This document shows positions 38,626-47,308 of a stretch of 64,000 nucleotides of DNA, one piece after another. Source of the stretch: Candidatus Eremiobacterota bacterium (lineage in GTDB: Bacteria; Vulcanimicrobiota; Vulcanimicrobiia; Vulcanimicrobiales; Vulcanimicrobiaceae); the NCBI GenBank assembly GCA_019240525.1, contig JAFAYE010000001.1, positions 593,300 through 657,299 of the forward strand, given 5' to 3'. Numbering within the stretch: position 1 is the first letter of the stretch; each line of letters begins with the position of its first letter. The notes under the pieces are model-generated. The model did no database searches, was not told the origin of the DNA, and saw only the letters and a program-made list of their open reading frames with translations. The position numbers and the translations under genes are program-made.

Positions 38626-39356
38626 TGCCGCAGCCCAGCCGTCCCGAACGCCGCCGCCACCAGCGCGGAGGTGCCGCTCCGCCGCCGCGGCGCGATCCGA
38701 TGCGTCCGATCTATCTGGGCATCGGCGTTGCCATCGTCGCGCTGATTCTGATCTTCGTCGGCTTTAACTGGTGGCAAAATCGGACCGTGCAGCAGGCAAA
38801 TGCGACGCCGTCCCCCGGACCCAACGCGAGCGCAAAGCCGGTTCAGCTGAGCAACGGGGCGAGCATCGGAAAGAAATTCATCAAGACGAAGTATCCCGAC
38901 ACAGCCTCTGGCGGGCGGGGACAGGTGGTCGACGGCATCGGCTGCGGATCGCAAGAGTACGCGACGCTCCACGTGCACACGCACCTCGCGCTCTTCTATC
39001 GCGGCAAGCAGATGCAGGTTCCCGAGTTCATCGGCTTCGCGCCGAATCTGGCCGGGGGATGTCTGTATTGGATACACACGCACGATCCGAGCGGGATCAT
39101 TCACGTCGAGGCACCGGATATTAGTCCGCCGCAAGGTGGCCCGTACACGCTCGGCATGTTCTTCGATGTCTGGGGTCAGCCGCTCGACCGCAACATCGTC
39201 GCCGGATTCGTCGGGCCGGTGACGGCCTATGTGAACGGCGCGCGCTACGACGGGGATTTACGGCAGATTCCATTGCACGCGCATCAGGAGGTTACGCTCG
39301 AGGTCGGCACGCCGCTCGTGCCCCCTCCCAACTACACGTTCCCCGCTGGGGTATAG
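38625..39356 (+). CDS. membrane-anchored His-rich extracytoplasmic protein
   Basis: A 243-aa protein. The basic Pro/Arg-rich N-terminus is followed by one TM helix (LGIGVAIVALILIFVGFNWW) and a Pro/Thr/Ser linker. The outer domain carries three His clusters: ATLHVHTHLALF, YWIHTHDPSGIIHVE and IPLHAHQEVTLEV, plus two Cys (GIGCGS, GGCLYW). The pattern suggests metal binding, perhaps copper. Similar proteins occur, as far as I recall, beside thioredoxin-like genes in other phyla. Here it is convergent with a TlpA gene and coupled to hldD. Confidence 0.7.
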   Translation: MPQPSRPERRRHQRGGAAPPPRRDPMRPIYLGIGVAIVALILIFVGFNWWQNRTVQQANATPSPGPNASAKPVQLSNGASIGKKFIKTKYPDTASGGRGQVVDGIGCGSQEYATLHVHTHLALFYRGKQMQVPEFIGFAPNLAGGCLYWIHTHDPSGIIHVEAPDISPPQGGPYTLGMFFDVWGQPLDRNIVAGFVGPVTAYVNGARYDGDLRQIPLHAHQEVTLEVGTPLVPPPNYTFPAGV

Positions 39357-39926
39357 CTACCGGACCTTTTCGATCGCGCGGCTAAGCTCGCCGTAAGAAA
39401 GCTCGCCGCTGTTGAGATATGCGACGCGACGATCGCGCGCAATGAGAACGATCGTCGGAAATCCGCCCTGCAGGTAGAGATTCGCGACGTTGAGCAGCGG
39501 ATCGTACGCGACCGGATAGGCAACGTTGAAGCGACGCTTCCAATCGAGCACGTCGAGCTCTGACGAAGTTGACGTGCCGTCGATCGCGGTGTCGCTTCCC
39601 GAAACCGCAACGAACTCGACCGACGAGCCGTAACGGCGATAGAGCCGATCGATGACCGCGGCTTCGCGCTGGCAGTGCGGACACCACGTTGCAAAGACTT
39701 CGAGGAAGACGGGCTTGGTGACTTTGCTAAGGTCGAAGAGTCCCGCCGTCGTTGCAACTTCAAAGTTCGGCGCCGGCTGGCCAACTTGCGCCTTGCCAAC
39801 GACCGGCGAGGTCGACGCATTCTGAACGCGCCGGTGCTCGGGTGAAAAGAAATACCACAGGATCGCGCCGACGACGATGATGCCCACGACCGCAATCGTG
39901 GCCAGAATCAGAGGTCGCTGCTTCAC
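39357..39926 (-). CDS. TlpA-like membrane-anchored thiol-disulfide oxidoreductase
   Basis: A 189-aa protein from GTG 39926; the open frame upstream belongs to the MauE gene region. An N-terminal TM helix (LATIAVVGIIVVGAILWYF) precedes a thioredoxin fold with active site ATWCPHCQREA and cis-Pro in GGFPTIVLI. It should act in the periplasm on protein disulfides or cytochrome maturation. The start overlaps the MauE/DoxX-like gene stop (GTGA), and the two likely form an electron-transfer pair. Confidence 0.9.
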   Translation of the reverse strand: MKQRPLILATIAVVGIIVVGAILWYFFSPEHRRVQNASTSPVVGKAQVGQPAPNFEVATTAGLFDLSKVTKPVFLEVFATWCPHCQREAAVIDRLYRRYGSSVEFVAVSGSDTAIDGTSTSSELDVLDWKRRFNVAYPVAYDPLLNVANLYLQGGFPTIVLIARDRRVAYLNSGELSYGELSRAIEKVR

Positions 39927-40360
39927 GCGCTGCGCAGCTTTCGATCGACCGCCAACGCGCCCGGCGCGGCGAAGGCGACGACCATGCTGGCGGCGGCAAG
40001 CGCCAGATCGAAGGCGACGTGCGGCCAGTCGGCGGCGCTGGAATCGCTGGGACCGAAGCAACCGCAGTTCGCCGAAATGTGCCGAACGACGGCCGAGCCG
40101 ATGGCCCCGGCATAGCATAGAAACTGCACGGCCGCGACGATCGCCACCGTGCGCGTAAACAGCCCGGCAATCAGGTACGCGCCTAGCAAGAGCTCGATAT
40201 AGGGGAGCGCCACGGCGAGCGGTCCCGTCACGGGCGCCGGCAGAAGGCGAAAGCTTGCAATGGTCGCGGCCAGTTCGGTGGCATGACCGATTTTCAGGAT
40301 ACCCGCCGCGAGCAGCAGCCCGCCCAAAAGAACGCGGATGATCAACACCGCAGCATTCAT
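39923..40360 (-). CDS. MauE/DoxX-family redox-associated membrane protein
   Basis: A 145-aa protein from ATG 40360, behind GAAGG; an upstream in-frame start adds an unlikely Arg-rich leader. Four TM helices are visible (VLIIRVLLGGLLLAAGILKI, PLAVALPYIELLLGAYLIAGLF and others). The loop ISANCGCFGPS bears the paired Cys typical of MauE-like proteins, which pass reducing equivalents to periplasmic thioredoxins. It is coupled to the tlpA-like gene. Confidence 0.85.
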   Translation of the reverse strand: MNAAVLIIRVLLGGLLLAAGILKIGHATELAATIASFRLLPAPVTGPLAVALPYIELLLGAYLIAGLFTRTVAIVAAVQFLCYAGAIGSAVVRHISANCGCFGPSDSSAADWPHVAFDLALAAASMVVAFAAPGALAVDRKLRSA

Positions 40361-40452
40361 CGGCAGCCTTCGTTGCGCTCGCGATTCGCCAACCCCTGGC
40401 AAATGCGGTCATTTGGGCAGCGCGGGGCGGCCCGTCGTCGTACAATAGGACG

Positions 40453-41394
40453 GTGAACGCACTGCTGACCGTGTTGCTCTGCAGCGTGGTGCCCGTGCAC
40501 GGACTCGTTCTCGCAACGCTTCCCGATCATGCTGCGATCGTGCGCACCGACGCGGTGGTCGACATGTTTCCCGCGCAGACCCAACGCTACCGGTTGCCGC
40601 CGAATGCATCGTTTCGCGCGGGGACTACGATCGACGCGCTGCTCGATCTGGCGAGCCGGCCAATCGTGCTGCGCGATCCCGTCGCCGCGGCGGCCTTCGC
40701 GCCCGGACTGCCCGATGCCGGACGCGCGGTCCGCGTCGTGGCCGGTGGATTGCTGCCGGCGGCGACGCTGGTGGACCAAGAGGGGCGCGTTACGCCGCTC
40801 GATTCGGCGTTCCGCGGCAAGACGCTGCTGCTCTCGTTCGTCTTTACGCGATGTCCCGATCGAACGCTCTGCCCGGCGATCAGCGGAAAATTTGCGTATT
40901 TGCAACAGCATCTCGACCCGAAGCGATTTGTGCTCGCGGAGATTACGCTCGATCCGCAGTACGACTCGCCGGCGGTTCTGCGCAAATATGGCGCAATGTT
41001 TGGAGTGCAATCGCAGAGCTGGAGATTGCTGACCGGCACCGGCTCGACCATCGCGCGTCTGCTCGACGCTTTTACGATAAGCTCGATGCGGGTGAGCGAC
41101 GATAACTTCTTGCACGACGACCGGCTTTTTTTGGTCACGCCGGCCGGACGCGTGGCCTACGTCGTGGAGACGGGAAGCTGGGATCCGGCGAGCGTGATCG
41201 CGCAAGCGCAGGCAATCTCAGGCCTTGCGAGCGATCCGTTCGAGCGCTTCAAGCTCGCGCTGATCGCGCATATGGTCGCGCTCTGCGGCGGAAGTGAATC
41301 GGGCGGAATCGTGCTGCTCGAACTCTCGCTCTTTGCGCTCTTGACGGCGGCATCGTTCGCGGCGCTGTGGGTCGTCGCTCGCGTCATCTGGTGA
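40453..41394 (+). CDS. SCO1/SenC-family protein with CusF-like N-terminus
   Basis: A 313-aa protein starting at GTG 40453. After a signal peptide, VLATLPDHAAIVRTDAVVDMFPAQTQRYRLP resembles a degenerate copper-binding CusF-like strand. The SCO/thioredoxin core is LVDQEGRVTPLDSAFRGKTLLLSFVFTRCPDRTLCPAISGKF, with Cys pair spacing C-x5-C rather than the classical C-x3-C; the downstream His lies in NFLHDDRLFLV. A C-terminal TM helix ends the protein (about 285-312). SCO proteins deliver copper to cytochrome oxidase. The gene begins a four-gene coupled operon. Confidence 0.85.
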   Translation: MNALLTVLLCSVVPVHGLVLATLPDHAAIVRTDAVVDMFPAQTQRYRLPPNASFRAGTTIDALLDLASRPIVLRDPVAAAAFAPGLPDAGRAVRVVAGGLLPAATLVDQEGRVTPLDSAFRGKTLLLSFVFTRCPDRTLCPAISGKFAYLQQHLDPKRFVLAEITLDPQYDSPAVLRKYGAMFGVQSQSWRLLTGTGSTIARLLDAFTISSMRVSDDNFLHDDRLFLVTPAGRVAYVVETGSWDPASVIAQAQAISGLASDPFERFKLALIAHMVALCGGSESGGIVLLELSLFALLTAASFAALWVVARVIW

Positions 41395-41906
41395 CCGATC
41401 AACAGGCGTTCCTCGAGGACGCGATCGAGCGATATGGCAAACAGGCCTATAATTTTGCCTACCGGCTGACGGGCAACGATGCCGACGCAAGCGATCTTAC
41501 GCAAGAGGCCTTCATTCGCGTCTATCGCTCGTGGCAAACGTTTCGGGCCGGGACCTCGTTCCTTTCGTGGATCTACCGGATCGTCACCAATTTGCACCGC
41601 GACGAACTTCGGCGGCGGAAAGGACGTTATCCAGAGGAGATCCCCGGGGACGGTCCCCGAACGCCGTCAATTCAGCCCATCGAGGAGTACGTCGAAGGCC
41701 AGTTGAGCGAACCTATTTCCAAAGCGCTTGCCGAGCTTGGCCCCGAACAGCGTCAGATCGTGCTGCTCGCGGATGTCGAGGGATGCAGCTATCAAGAGAT
41801 CGGCCAGGTCGTCGGCTGTTCCGTTGGGACGGTGCGGTCGCGACTTCATCGCGCCCGCGGCCAGTTGCGAACCTTGCTCGTGCGCCACATGAAGTCGTCG
41901 CCATGA
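41391..41906 (+). CDS. ECF sigma-70 family RNA polymerase sigma factor
   Basis: A 171-aa sigma factor from GTG 41391, which overlaps the SCO stop (GTGA). Region 2 is AYNFAYRLTGNDADASDLTQEAFIRVYRSW and region 4 LGPEQRQIVLLADVEGCSYQEIGQVVGCSVGTVRSRLHRARGQL. It directs polymerase to envelope- or redox-stress promoters. It is followed by its likely anti-sigma (ATGA overlap), and a RseB-like gene completes a sigma-E style circuit. Confidence 0.95.
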   Translation: MTDQQAFLEDAIERYGKQAYNFAYRLTGNDADASDLTQEAFIRVYRSWQTFRAGTSFLSWIYRIVTNLHRDELRRRKGRYPEEIPGDGPRTPSIQPIEEYVEGQLSEPISKALAELGPEQRQIVLLADVEGCSYQEIGQVVGCSVGTVRSRLHRARGQLRTLLVRHMKSSP

Positions 41907-42367
41907 ACCAAACGCATCCCAGCATCGAAGCCATCGTCGATTTCCTACACGGCGAAATGCCAGCGCCGCAACTAGCGGCAATTGCGGCGCATCTCGCGGG
42001 CTGTCCGGAATGCCAAGACCGGCGAGCCGCGGAGGACGCGATCACCGACGCCGTACGCGCCTATGCCCGCGAACAAGAACGAGCGCTGCCGGCCAACGTC
42101 GTTGCCGGGATTCGGCGCGGCATCGAACCGGGCGGCGCGCCCTGGGGCTGGGAAGGTTTTCGCGCCGTGCTCCGACCGATCTACGCCGTGCCGCTCGCCG
42201 CCGCGATCGCACTGGTACTTTACATCGGCATCAGCGCTCGGCATGGCGAGAACGTTCCGCCGGCAATCGACTCTGCTTACTACGTCGAAAACCACGCGGT
42301 GATGGCCGAGACCGCACCGTTTGCCGACGGCGCGCCGCCCGCAATCATGCTGACGTCGAGCCGATGA
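41903..42367 (+). CDS. zinc-finger anti-sigma factor
   Basis: A 154-aa protein with an N-terminal ZAS domain: IVDFLHGEMPAPQLAAIAAHLAGCPECQ contains the H-x3-C-x2-C zinc site. One TM helix follows (PLAAAIALVLYIGIS), then a short periplasmic tail. It should hold the upstream ECF sigma factor at the membrane. Both ends overlap neighbours by four bases (ATGA), so sigma, anti-sigma and RseB-like proteins are made in fixed ratio. Confidence 0.9.
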   Translation: MNQTHPSIEAIVDFLHGEMPAPQLAAIAAHLAGCPECQDRRAAEDAITDAVRAYAREQERALPANVVAGIRRGIEPGGAPWGWEGFRAVLRPIYAVPLAAAIALVLYIGISARHGENVPPAIDSAYYVENHAVMAETAPFADGAPPAIMLTSSR

Positions 42368-43380
42368 AACTCGCTACGACGGCGACGATTAGTCTCGCGA
42401 TCGGAATGCTTGCCGGCGGTCGCGCGGCTGCCGATTCCGCCGATCAACTGCTGGCGCAAGCCATGGCGGCGCCGTCGACGATCTCGTATGCCGGTGTTGT
42501 GAGTGTGGTTCGCCGAGGTAAGGCCACCACGGAGGTTGAGACGTACCGTGTCGCGCATCGCGCAGCCGACGATTTGACACGCCGGATTTACAGCGCGCCG
42601 CCGACGCTCGCCGGCGATTCGGTTATTATTCGGCGCGCTGAAATCTTTTCGGTCGATCCTTTGCACCGGCGGGTTTTTGAAGCGCGCAACGACGCTGCCG
42701 GCGATTCGTTTGCGCTAGCAGCGAACGTCGCACTCTTGCACGCGAACTATCGTGCTGCGCGCCGAGGCGACGAGCGCTTCGACGGGCGACGTTGCGCCGA
42801 TCTAGCGATAGTGAACCGCGCGAGCGGCCGAACGGCCATGCTGGTGCGCATCGACGCCGTCACCAAGTTGGTGCTCGACAAGCGCGAGTATTCCGCGAAC
42901 GGCGCGCTGGTCGCGGAGCGCCGCTTTACTTCGGTCAGTTATTCCATACCACCGGCGGCCGATTTCACGCTGCCTAAGCAGTATGCGATCGAACGCGATC
43001 CGGCGTTCGGCGAAATGTCGTGGCCGCCCGATCGTATCGTTACGCTCGCGGGTTTTCATCCGGCCGACCCGAGCGCACTTCCCGGCGGCTTCGCACCCGT
43101 TGACGCTACGATGGTAACGCTGCACGGAGTTCGTACCGTGCATCTGCTCTACTCCGACGGGTTACGAACCGTCTCGCTCTTCGAAAGCGCCACGCGCGTC
43201 ACCATCGAGGCCGCGAGCTTGCGTTCGCATTCGATGCACGTTCGCGGCCACGAGGCCGAATATGGAGAGAACGGCGCGACCGAATTGCTCGCGTGGAGCG
43301 ACGGCACGCTGCATTACACACTCGTGGGCCAGTTCGGCTTGGTGAATCTTCCCGCCATCGCGGCGTCAATCGGAAGATAG
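42364..43380 (+). CDS. RseB/MucB-like sigma regulatory protein
   Basis: A 338-aa exported protein from ATG 42364. A signal peptide is followed by a LolA-like domain (SYAGVVSVVRRGKATTEVETYRVAH, DSVIIRRAEIFSVDP) and a smaller C-terminal domain (AGFHPADPSALPGGFAPVDATMVTLHG, LLYSDGLRTVSLFE), as in RseB. RseB senses envelope damage and protects the anti-sigma from cleavage. A sigma-E-type pathway with a ZAS anti-sigma in place of RseA is inferred. A strong terminator follows. Confidence 0.85.
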   Translation: MKLATTATISLAIGMLAGGRAAADSADQLLAQAMAAPSTISYAGVVSVVRRGKATTEVETYRVAHRAADDLTRRIYSAPPTLAGDSVIIRRAEIFSVDPLHRRVFEARNDAAGDSFALAANVALLHANYRAARRGDERFDGRRCADLAIVNRASGRTAMLVRIDAVTKLVLDKREYSANGALVAERRFTSVSYSIPPAADFTLPKQYAIERDPAFGEMSWPPDRIVTLAGFHPADPSALPGGFAPVDATMVTLHGVRTVHLLYSDGLRTVSLFESATRVTIEAASLRSHSMHVRGHEAEYGENGATELLAWSDGTLHYTLVGQFGLVNLPAIAASIGR

Positions 43381-43422
43381 ACGCTTCTCGTTAGGCCGGC
43401 TCGCACGCCGAGCAGCAACGAA

Positions 43423-43450
43423 AAAGCCTCCGTCGCGAGACGGAGGCTTT
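43423..43450. terminator. bidirectional rho-independent terminator
   Basis: AAAGCCTCCGTC and GACGGAGGCTTT form a perfect 12-bp stem with a GCGA tetraloop, extendable through CAACG/CGTTG, between the convergent RseB-like and receptor genes. Confidence 0.9.
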
Positions 43451-43472
43451 CGTTGTTGCGATAACCGCTGGA

Positions 43473-46400
43473 CTAGAGTCGAACGTTTGCCGTCAAGTAG
43501 AACTGCAGCGGCTCTTTGGTGGAAACGTTCTCCGCCGATACTAAGGCGGGCCCGAACGTGGGCTCGTAGGGGTACTTCCGGAATGACTGGATGATCGAGC
43601 CGGGATAGCCCGGCGGATTGACGTCGGCACCGGGCGTTCCGTACGGAGCAACCGGATAGATCGTTCCCGCCACGTTGCCGTACGAGCAGATGTTGCCGTC
43701 ATTGAAGGTCCACGGCGTTTGCGTGCCGCCCCAGCAGTAGTTGACGAGGTTGGTTAGGATGCCAACGAGTTGGATTCGCGGGGTCACGTCGAAGGTGAGT
43801 TGCAAGTTAGCAATTAGCTCGTTGGGCTGGGTGAAGGCACCGATGCCGTCGTAGGCGCCGGTGTAGGGATCGGGGATGAAGACCACACCGGGGCAGGTTG
43901 CCGCGTTGTAACGGCTACCGACGAGCGGCGCTCCGCAGCCACTTGCGGGATCGATGCCGGCGTTGGCGATCGGTTCGCCATACTTGCCGCCGCCTTGGAA
44001 CTGCAACGACGGCGTGATCGCGAACTTGTTCCGGCGATAGTTCAGCACCAGCGTACTAACGTAGGGCGATCCGAATCCCTGGGCCGCTTCCCCAAGCGCT
44101 CCGGGGAAGGTATCGAACGTGGGGAATGCCTGCGCCGTATCGACCAGCGCCTGTGGCGCCGCGTTCCAATACGGATTGGCGATATCGCCGACCGGACAGC
44201 CGCCGCTTGGAGACGCGGCAACCGGTACTCCTTTGCCCGTGTAACATGCATTGGCGGCCATGTTATTGGTCGTGCTGCCGCCGCACATCGTGTTCGCACC
44301 ACCCGGATGGTTTGCGCAATACTTCGTATACGCGTTGTACTGCGCGATCGAGTTGTTGATCGGCCCGAGCACCGTCGTCCCCGAGGCTCCCGCCGCGATC
44401 GGACCGTAACGAATGTACGAGTTGGTGTAGGCAAACGAGAGCAATCCCGAGATGCCGTTGCGCGAAAAGTCGCCCTTTTGCATCTGGAACTCGACGCCTT
44501 GGCTACGCTGGCTGCCGACGTTGAGGCCGGAGACGAAGCCTTGAATCGGATTCAGGAAGAACTGCTGGATTTGATCCTGCGTCTGACGCAAGAACGGCGT
44601 CACTTTGAACGACAGATCGCTGCCTTTGAAATGATGCTCCAACGACAGGTCGTAGTTCATCGAGGTCGGCGGCCGAATCGGATAGCCGGGCGTGTTACGA
44701 CCGAAGGCGAGGAAGTGCGAGCCGATATAATCGGCGAGATCTTCCTGTCGCGTATTGTATTGCTCGAACGCCGTGTTGGGCGCTTCGGTGTAGCGTCCGA
44801 ACGAGAAGCGAATCACGTTATTGGGATCGGCCGTATACGTACCGCTCAGTCGCGGCTGCCAGATCGGGTAAGTAAATGTCTGCGAGGGTGCGTTCACGAG
44901 GTTTGCCGCGTGCGAACCGGCCGGGCATGCCGCCCCCGGGTTCGGATTCGCCTCCGGTGCGCCGCTGCTATTGATGATGCAATTGTCGAGATTGTAGGCC
45001 GCGAACCAGAAGGCCCGCGCATTGGCCGAGCCGCCTAACGGCGGCACCAGCGTATTCTGCCCGACGAAATTGAAGTCGTCGAGACGAACGCCGGCATTGA
45101 GAAGCCACTTATCGGTGGGACGGTATTGGTCGGTGATGGATGCCGAGGAAAAGTTCGGCGTCGTGCCGCTGTAGGTGCCATCGAGTCCGTTCTCGGCGAC
45201 GAGATACGTGCACGTCGACCCGTACTGAGGCTTGCCCGGGACGGGGCATGTCTCGTGGTAGTGCGGGCCGCTGAAGGGCAATACGTTATAGTTCGGCCCA
45301 AGGGGCACAGTCGTTCCCTGACAGCTGACAACCGGACTCGCTCCGTTTGTTTCCGGCGGCGCGAAGCAATAGCCGCCGTAGGGATCTTTCGAGTTGACGA
45401 CTACGGCTTGATTGCCGGCGGAAGCCAAGGTATAGAAACCGTTGTTGTCGCGAACGATGCCGGCGGTAGTGAACGAGCCCTGGATGCTCAGCAGGTTCTG
45501 CTCGTTGATCTGGTCCTGAAACTCCGCGCTAATGCCGCGTGTGTGGGTGTTGAGCTCGTAATCCGGAGAGACCGGACAGACGAAGTTGCAGAAGCTCGTG
45601 CTGTAGGCGCCGTTCAAGAACCAGTCGCTGTAGAAGCTATAGCCATAGATCCGCAAATACGCCGAAGAACCGAAGTTCTTGGTGTACTGCAGCTTGAAGA
45701 TCGCGGTATCGTTATAGGAGTTATCGCGATCGCCCGCCGGGATGACGTTCGGATTGCTGGGCGATCCCGTGTCGGTCCCGTTGGGAAACGTGTACGGGCG
45801 AACGCAGCTCGTCATAGCATTCAGGGACGTCGGACTAAACGTCTTTCCAACGGCCGATGCGCAACCCCAGGTATACGTGTTCAAGTACGTTACCGGGAGC
45901 TGAGTCCCAAAGGCCACCGGCGCTCCCAACGAGGCGGCGGTGTCGCCGTTGATGAGATTCATGCAGGCTACGCCCGACATCGCCGGCGCACCGGAGCTGC
46001 AGAACGGCGATGCGACGTCGTTGCCTGAAATGTAAAACTGATTCTTCAGTGCTTCGTCGGTATAGAGGATCTGCACGTCGTCACGGCCCGCGTCGTTATG
46101 GTGCGGGATGCCGATGTGAAAGTTCGCCACGACATTGCGCGCATAGATCGTCGAGAAGTTGGAATAATTCCCCGCGGGCCCGAGCGGGAAATACGCGTCG
46201 CCGGGGTTACCGAAAAAGAGCGACGTACCGGGAGCAAAGGGGCCGCCCGGACCGAACTCACCGCCGCCGACGATCCCGAGCGGTGGTCCAAGCCAGTTGT
46301 CGTATTCGGAACCGTTGTTGTTGTTGACGTAATTGTACGCTTGGTTCGAACCGGCGATGCCGAAGTAGTACGAGAAGAGCCGGTCGGGCGTCGAACCGCC

Positions 46401-47225
46401 AACCTCGACGGACGCGCGATGGTAGAACGCCGGGGTTCCGATTCCCAGCGAGCCGGTTGCGAAGCCGGGATACGTTCCCGTCTTGATGACCTGATTGATG
46501 AATCCTGAAAGGCCTTGGCCTTCGGAGTTCGCCGGACTCGCGCCGGTATAGACCTGAACTTCGGCGTTACCCAGCGAGGACGCCGAGCTCGAAGCGTAGT
46601 TGTCGAACGAACGGTTAACGGGAACGCCGTCGAACTCGTAGCCGACTTGGTCGTAGTCACCGCCGCGAATGTTGATGGTCGCGTAGTAGCCGCTTTGGTT
46701 CGGGATGACGTACGCGCCGGGCACGGTGGAAATCGCCGAGTACGCCTGATTGATCAAGCCGCCGCCGCCTAGGGCCGCAGTAGCCTGTTGTGTCGTGGCA
46801 TTAATCGAATAGACGTCGGCGGTGGTGCCGGATTTCACGAGCGCGCCGCCCGCGGCCGACGTAACGTGTGCGATCGTCCGTAACGTACGAAGCATTCGCA
46901 CCGACACGTTTTGGACGGAGTCGGCAAAGACGACTTGTCCGGGAACGCTGACGGACTGATATCCACCCTTCGACGCCGTGACCGTGTACGTGTCGGGCGC
47001 GAGGGTGAGAAACGTGAAGCGCCCCGCGGCATCGGTGGTCGCCGTCACCGACTGTGACGGACTAACCGCGGTTACTTGCGCTCCGGCAATTGGGGCGTTA
47101 TTGTCGGCATCCAGTACGGTTCCGCTCAAACCGCCCGTGGTGCTTGCCAGTGCCCATGTTCCCTGGTAAGCGAATGCAACGAGCAGGGTGATTGCAGTCC
47201 CGAGGTGCCGCAGCGATCTTTTCAC
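43473..47225 (-). CDS. large TonB-dependent receptor
   Basis: A 1250-aa receptor. The start is set at GTG 47225 because GGAGG lies eight bases before it; an ATG at 47246 lies upstream of this ribosome site. A signal peptide and a CarboxypepD_reg domain (GLSGTVLDADNNAPIAGAQVTAV, FTFLTLAPDTYTVTASKGG) precede the plug (YYATINIRGGDYDQVGYEFDGVPVNRSFDNY, SGFINQVIKTG). The very long barrel, with large extracellular loops, ends YLTANVRL. Its size is that of receptors for polymers or large complexes, but the ligand is unknown. Confidence 0.9.
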   Translation of the reverse strand: MKRSLRHLGTAITLLVAFAYQGTWALASTTGGLSGTVLDADNNAPIAGAQVTAVSPSQSVTATTDAAGRFTFLTLAPDTYTVTASKGGYQSVSVPGQVVFADSVQNVSVRMLRTLRTIAHVTSAAGGALVKSGTTADVYSINATTQQATAALGGGGLINQAYSAISTVPGAYVIPNQSGYYATINIRGGDYDQVGYEFDGVPVNRSFDNYASSSASSLGNAEVQVYTGASPANSEGQGLSGFINQVIKTGTYPGFATGSLGIGTPAFYHRASVEVGGSTPDRLFSYYFGIAGSNQAYNYVNNNNGSEYDNWLGPPLGIVGGGEFGPGGPFAPGTSLFFGNPGDAYFPLGPAGNYSNFSTIYARNVVANFHIGIPHHNDAGRDDVQILYTDEALKNQFYISGNDVASPFCSSGAPAMSGVACMNLINGDTAASLGAPVAFGTQLPVTYLNTYTWGCASAVGKTFSPTSLNAMTSCVRPYTFPNGTDTGSPSNPNVIPAGDRDNSYNDTAIFKLQYTKNFGSSAYLRIYGYSFYSDWFLNGAYSTSFCNFVCPVSPDYELNTHTRGISAEFQDQINEQNLLSIQGSFTTAGIVRDNNGFYTLASAGNQAVVVNSKDPYGGYCFAPPETNGASPVVSCQGTTVPLGPNYNVLPFSGPHYHETCPVPGKPQYGSTCTYLVAENGLDGTYSGTTPNFSSASITDQYRPTDKWLLNAGVRLDDFNFVGQNTLVPPLGGSANARAFWFAAYNLDNCIINSSGAPEANPNPGAACPAGSHAANLVNAPSQTFTYPIWQPRLSGTYTADPNNVIRFSFGRYTEAPNTAFEQYNTRQEDLADYIGSHFLAFGRNTPGYPIRPPTSMNYDLSLEHHFKGSDLSFKVTPFLRQTQDQIQQFFLNPIQGFVSGLNVGSQRSQGVEFQMQKGDFSRNGISGLLSFAYTNSYIRYGPIAAGASGTTVLGPINNSIAQYNAYTKYCANHPGGANTMCGGSTTNNMAANACYTGKGVPVAASPSGGCPVGDIANPYWNAAPQALVDTAQAFPTFDTFPGALGEAAQGFGSPYVSTLVLNYRRNKFAITPSLQFQGGGKYGEPIANAGIDPASGCGAPLVGSRYNAATCPGVVFIPDPYTGAYDGIGAFTQPNELIANLQLTFDVTPRIQLVGILTNLVNYCWGGTQTPWTFNDGNICSYGNVAGTIYPVAPYGTPGADVNPPGYPGSIIQSFRKYPYEPTFGPALVSAENVSTKEPLQFYLTANVRL

Positions 47226-47308
47226 TATGCATACCTCCGATTGCATACGTCAAAGAAGCGCCGATCCGGCATTTGCCGGTGGCATACAAGCGGGCCGTTC
47301 GTACTGCT

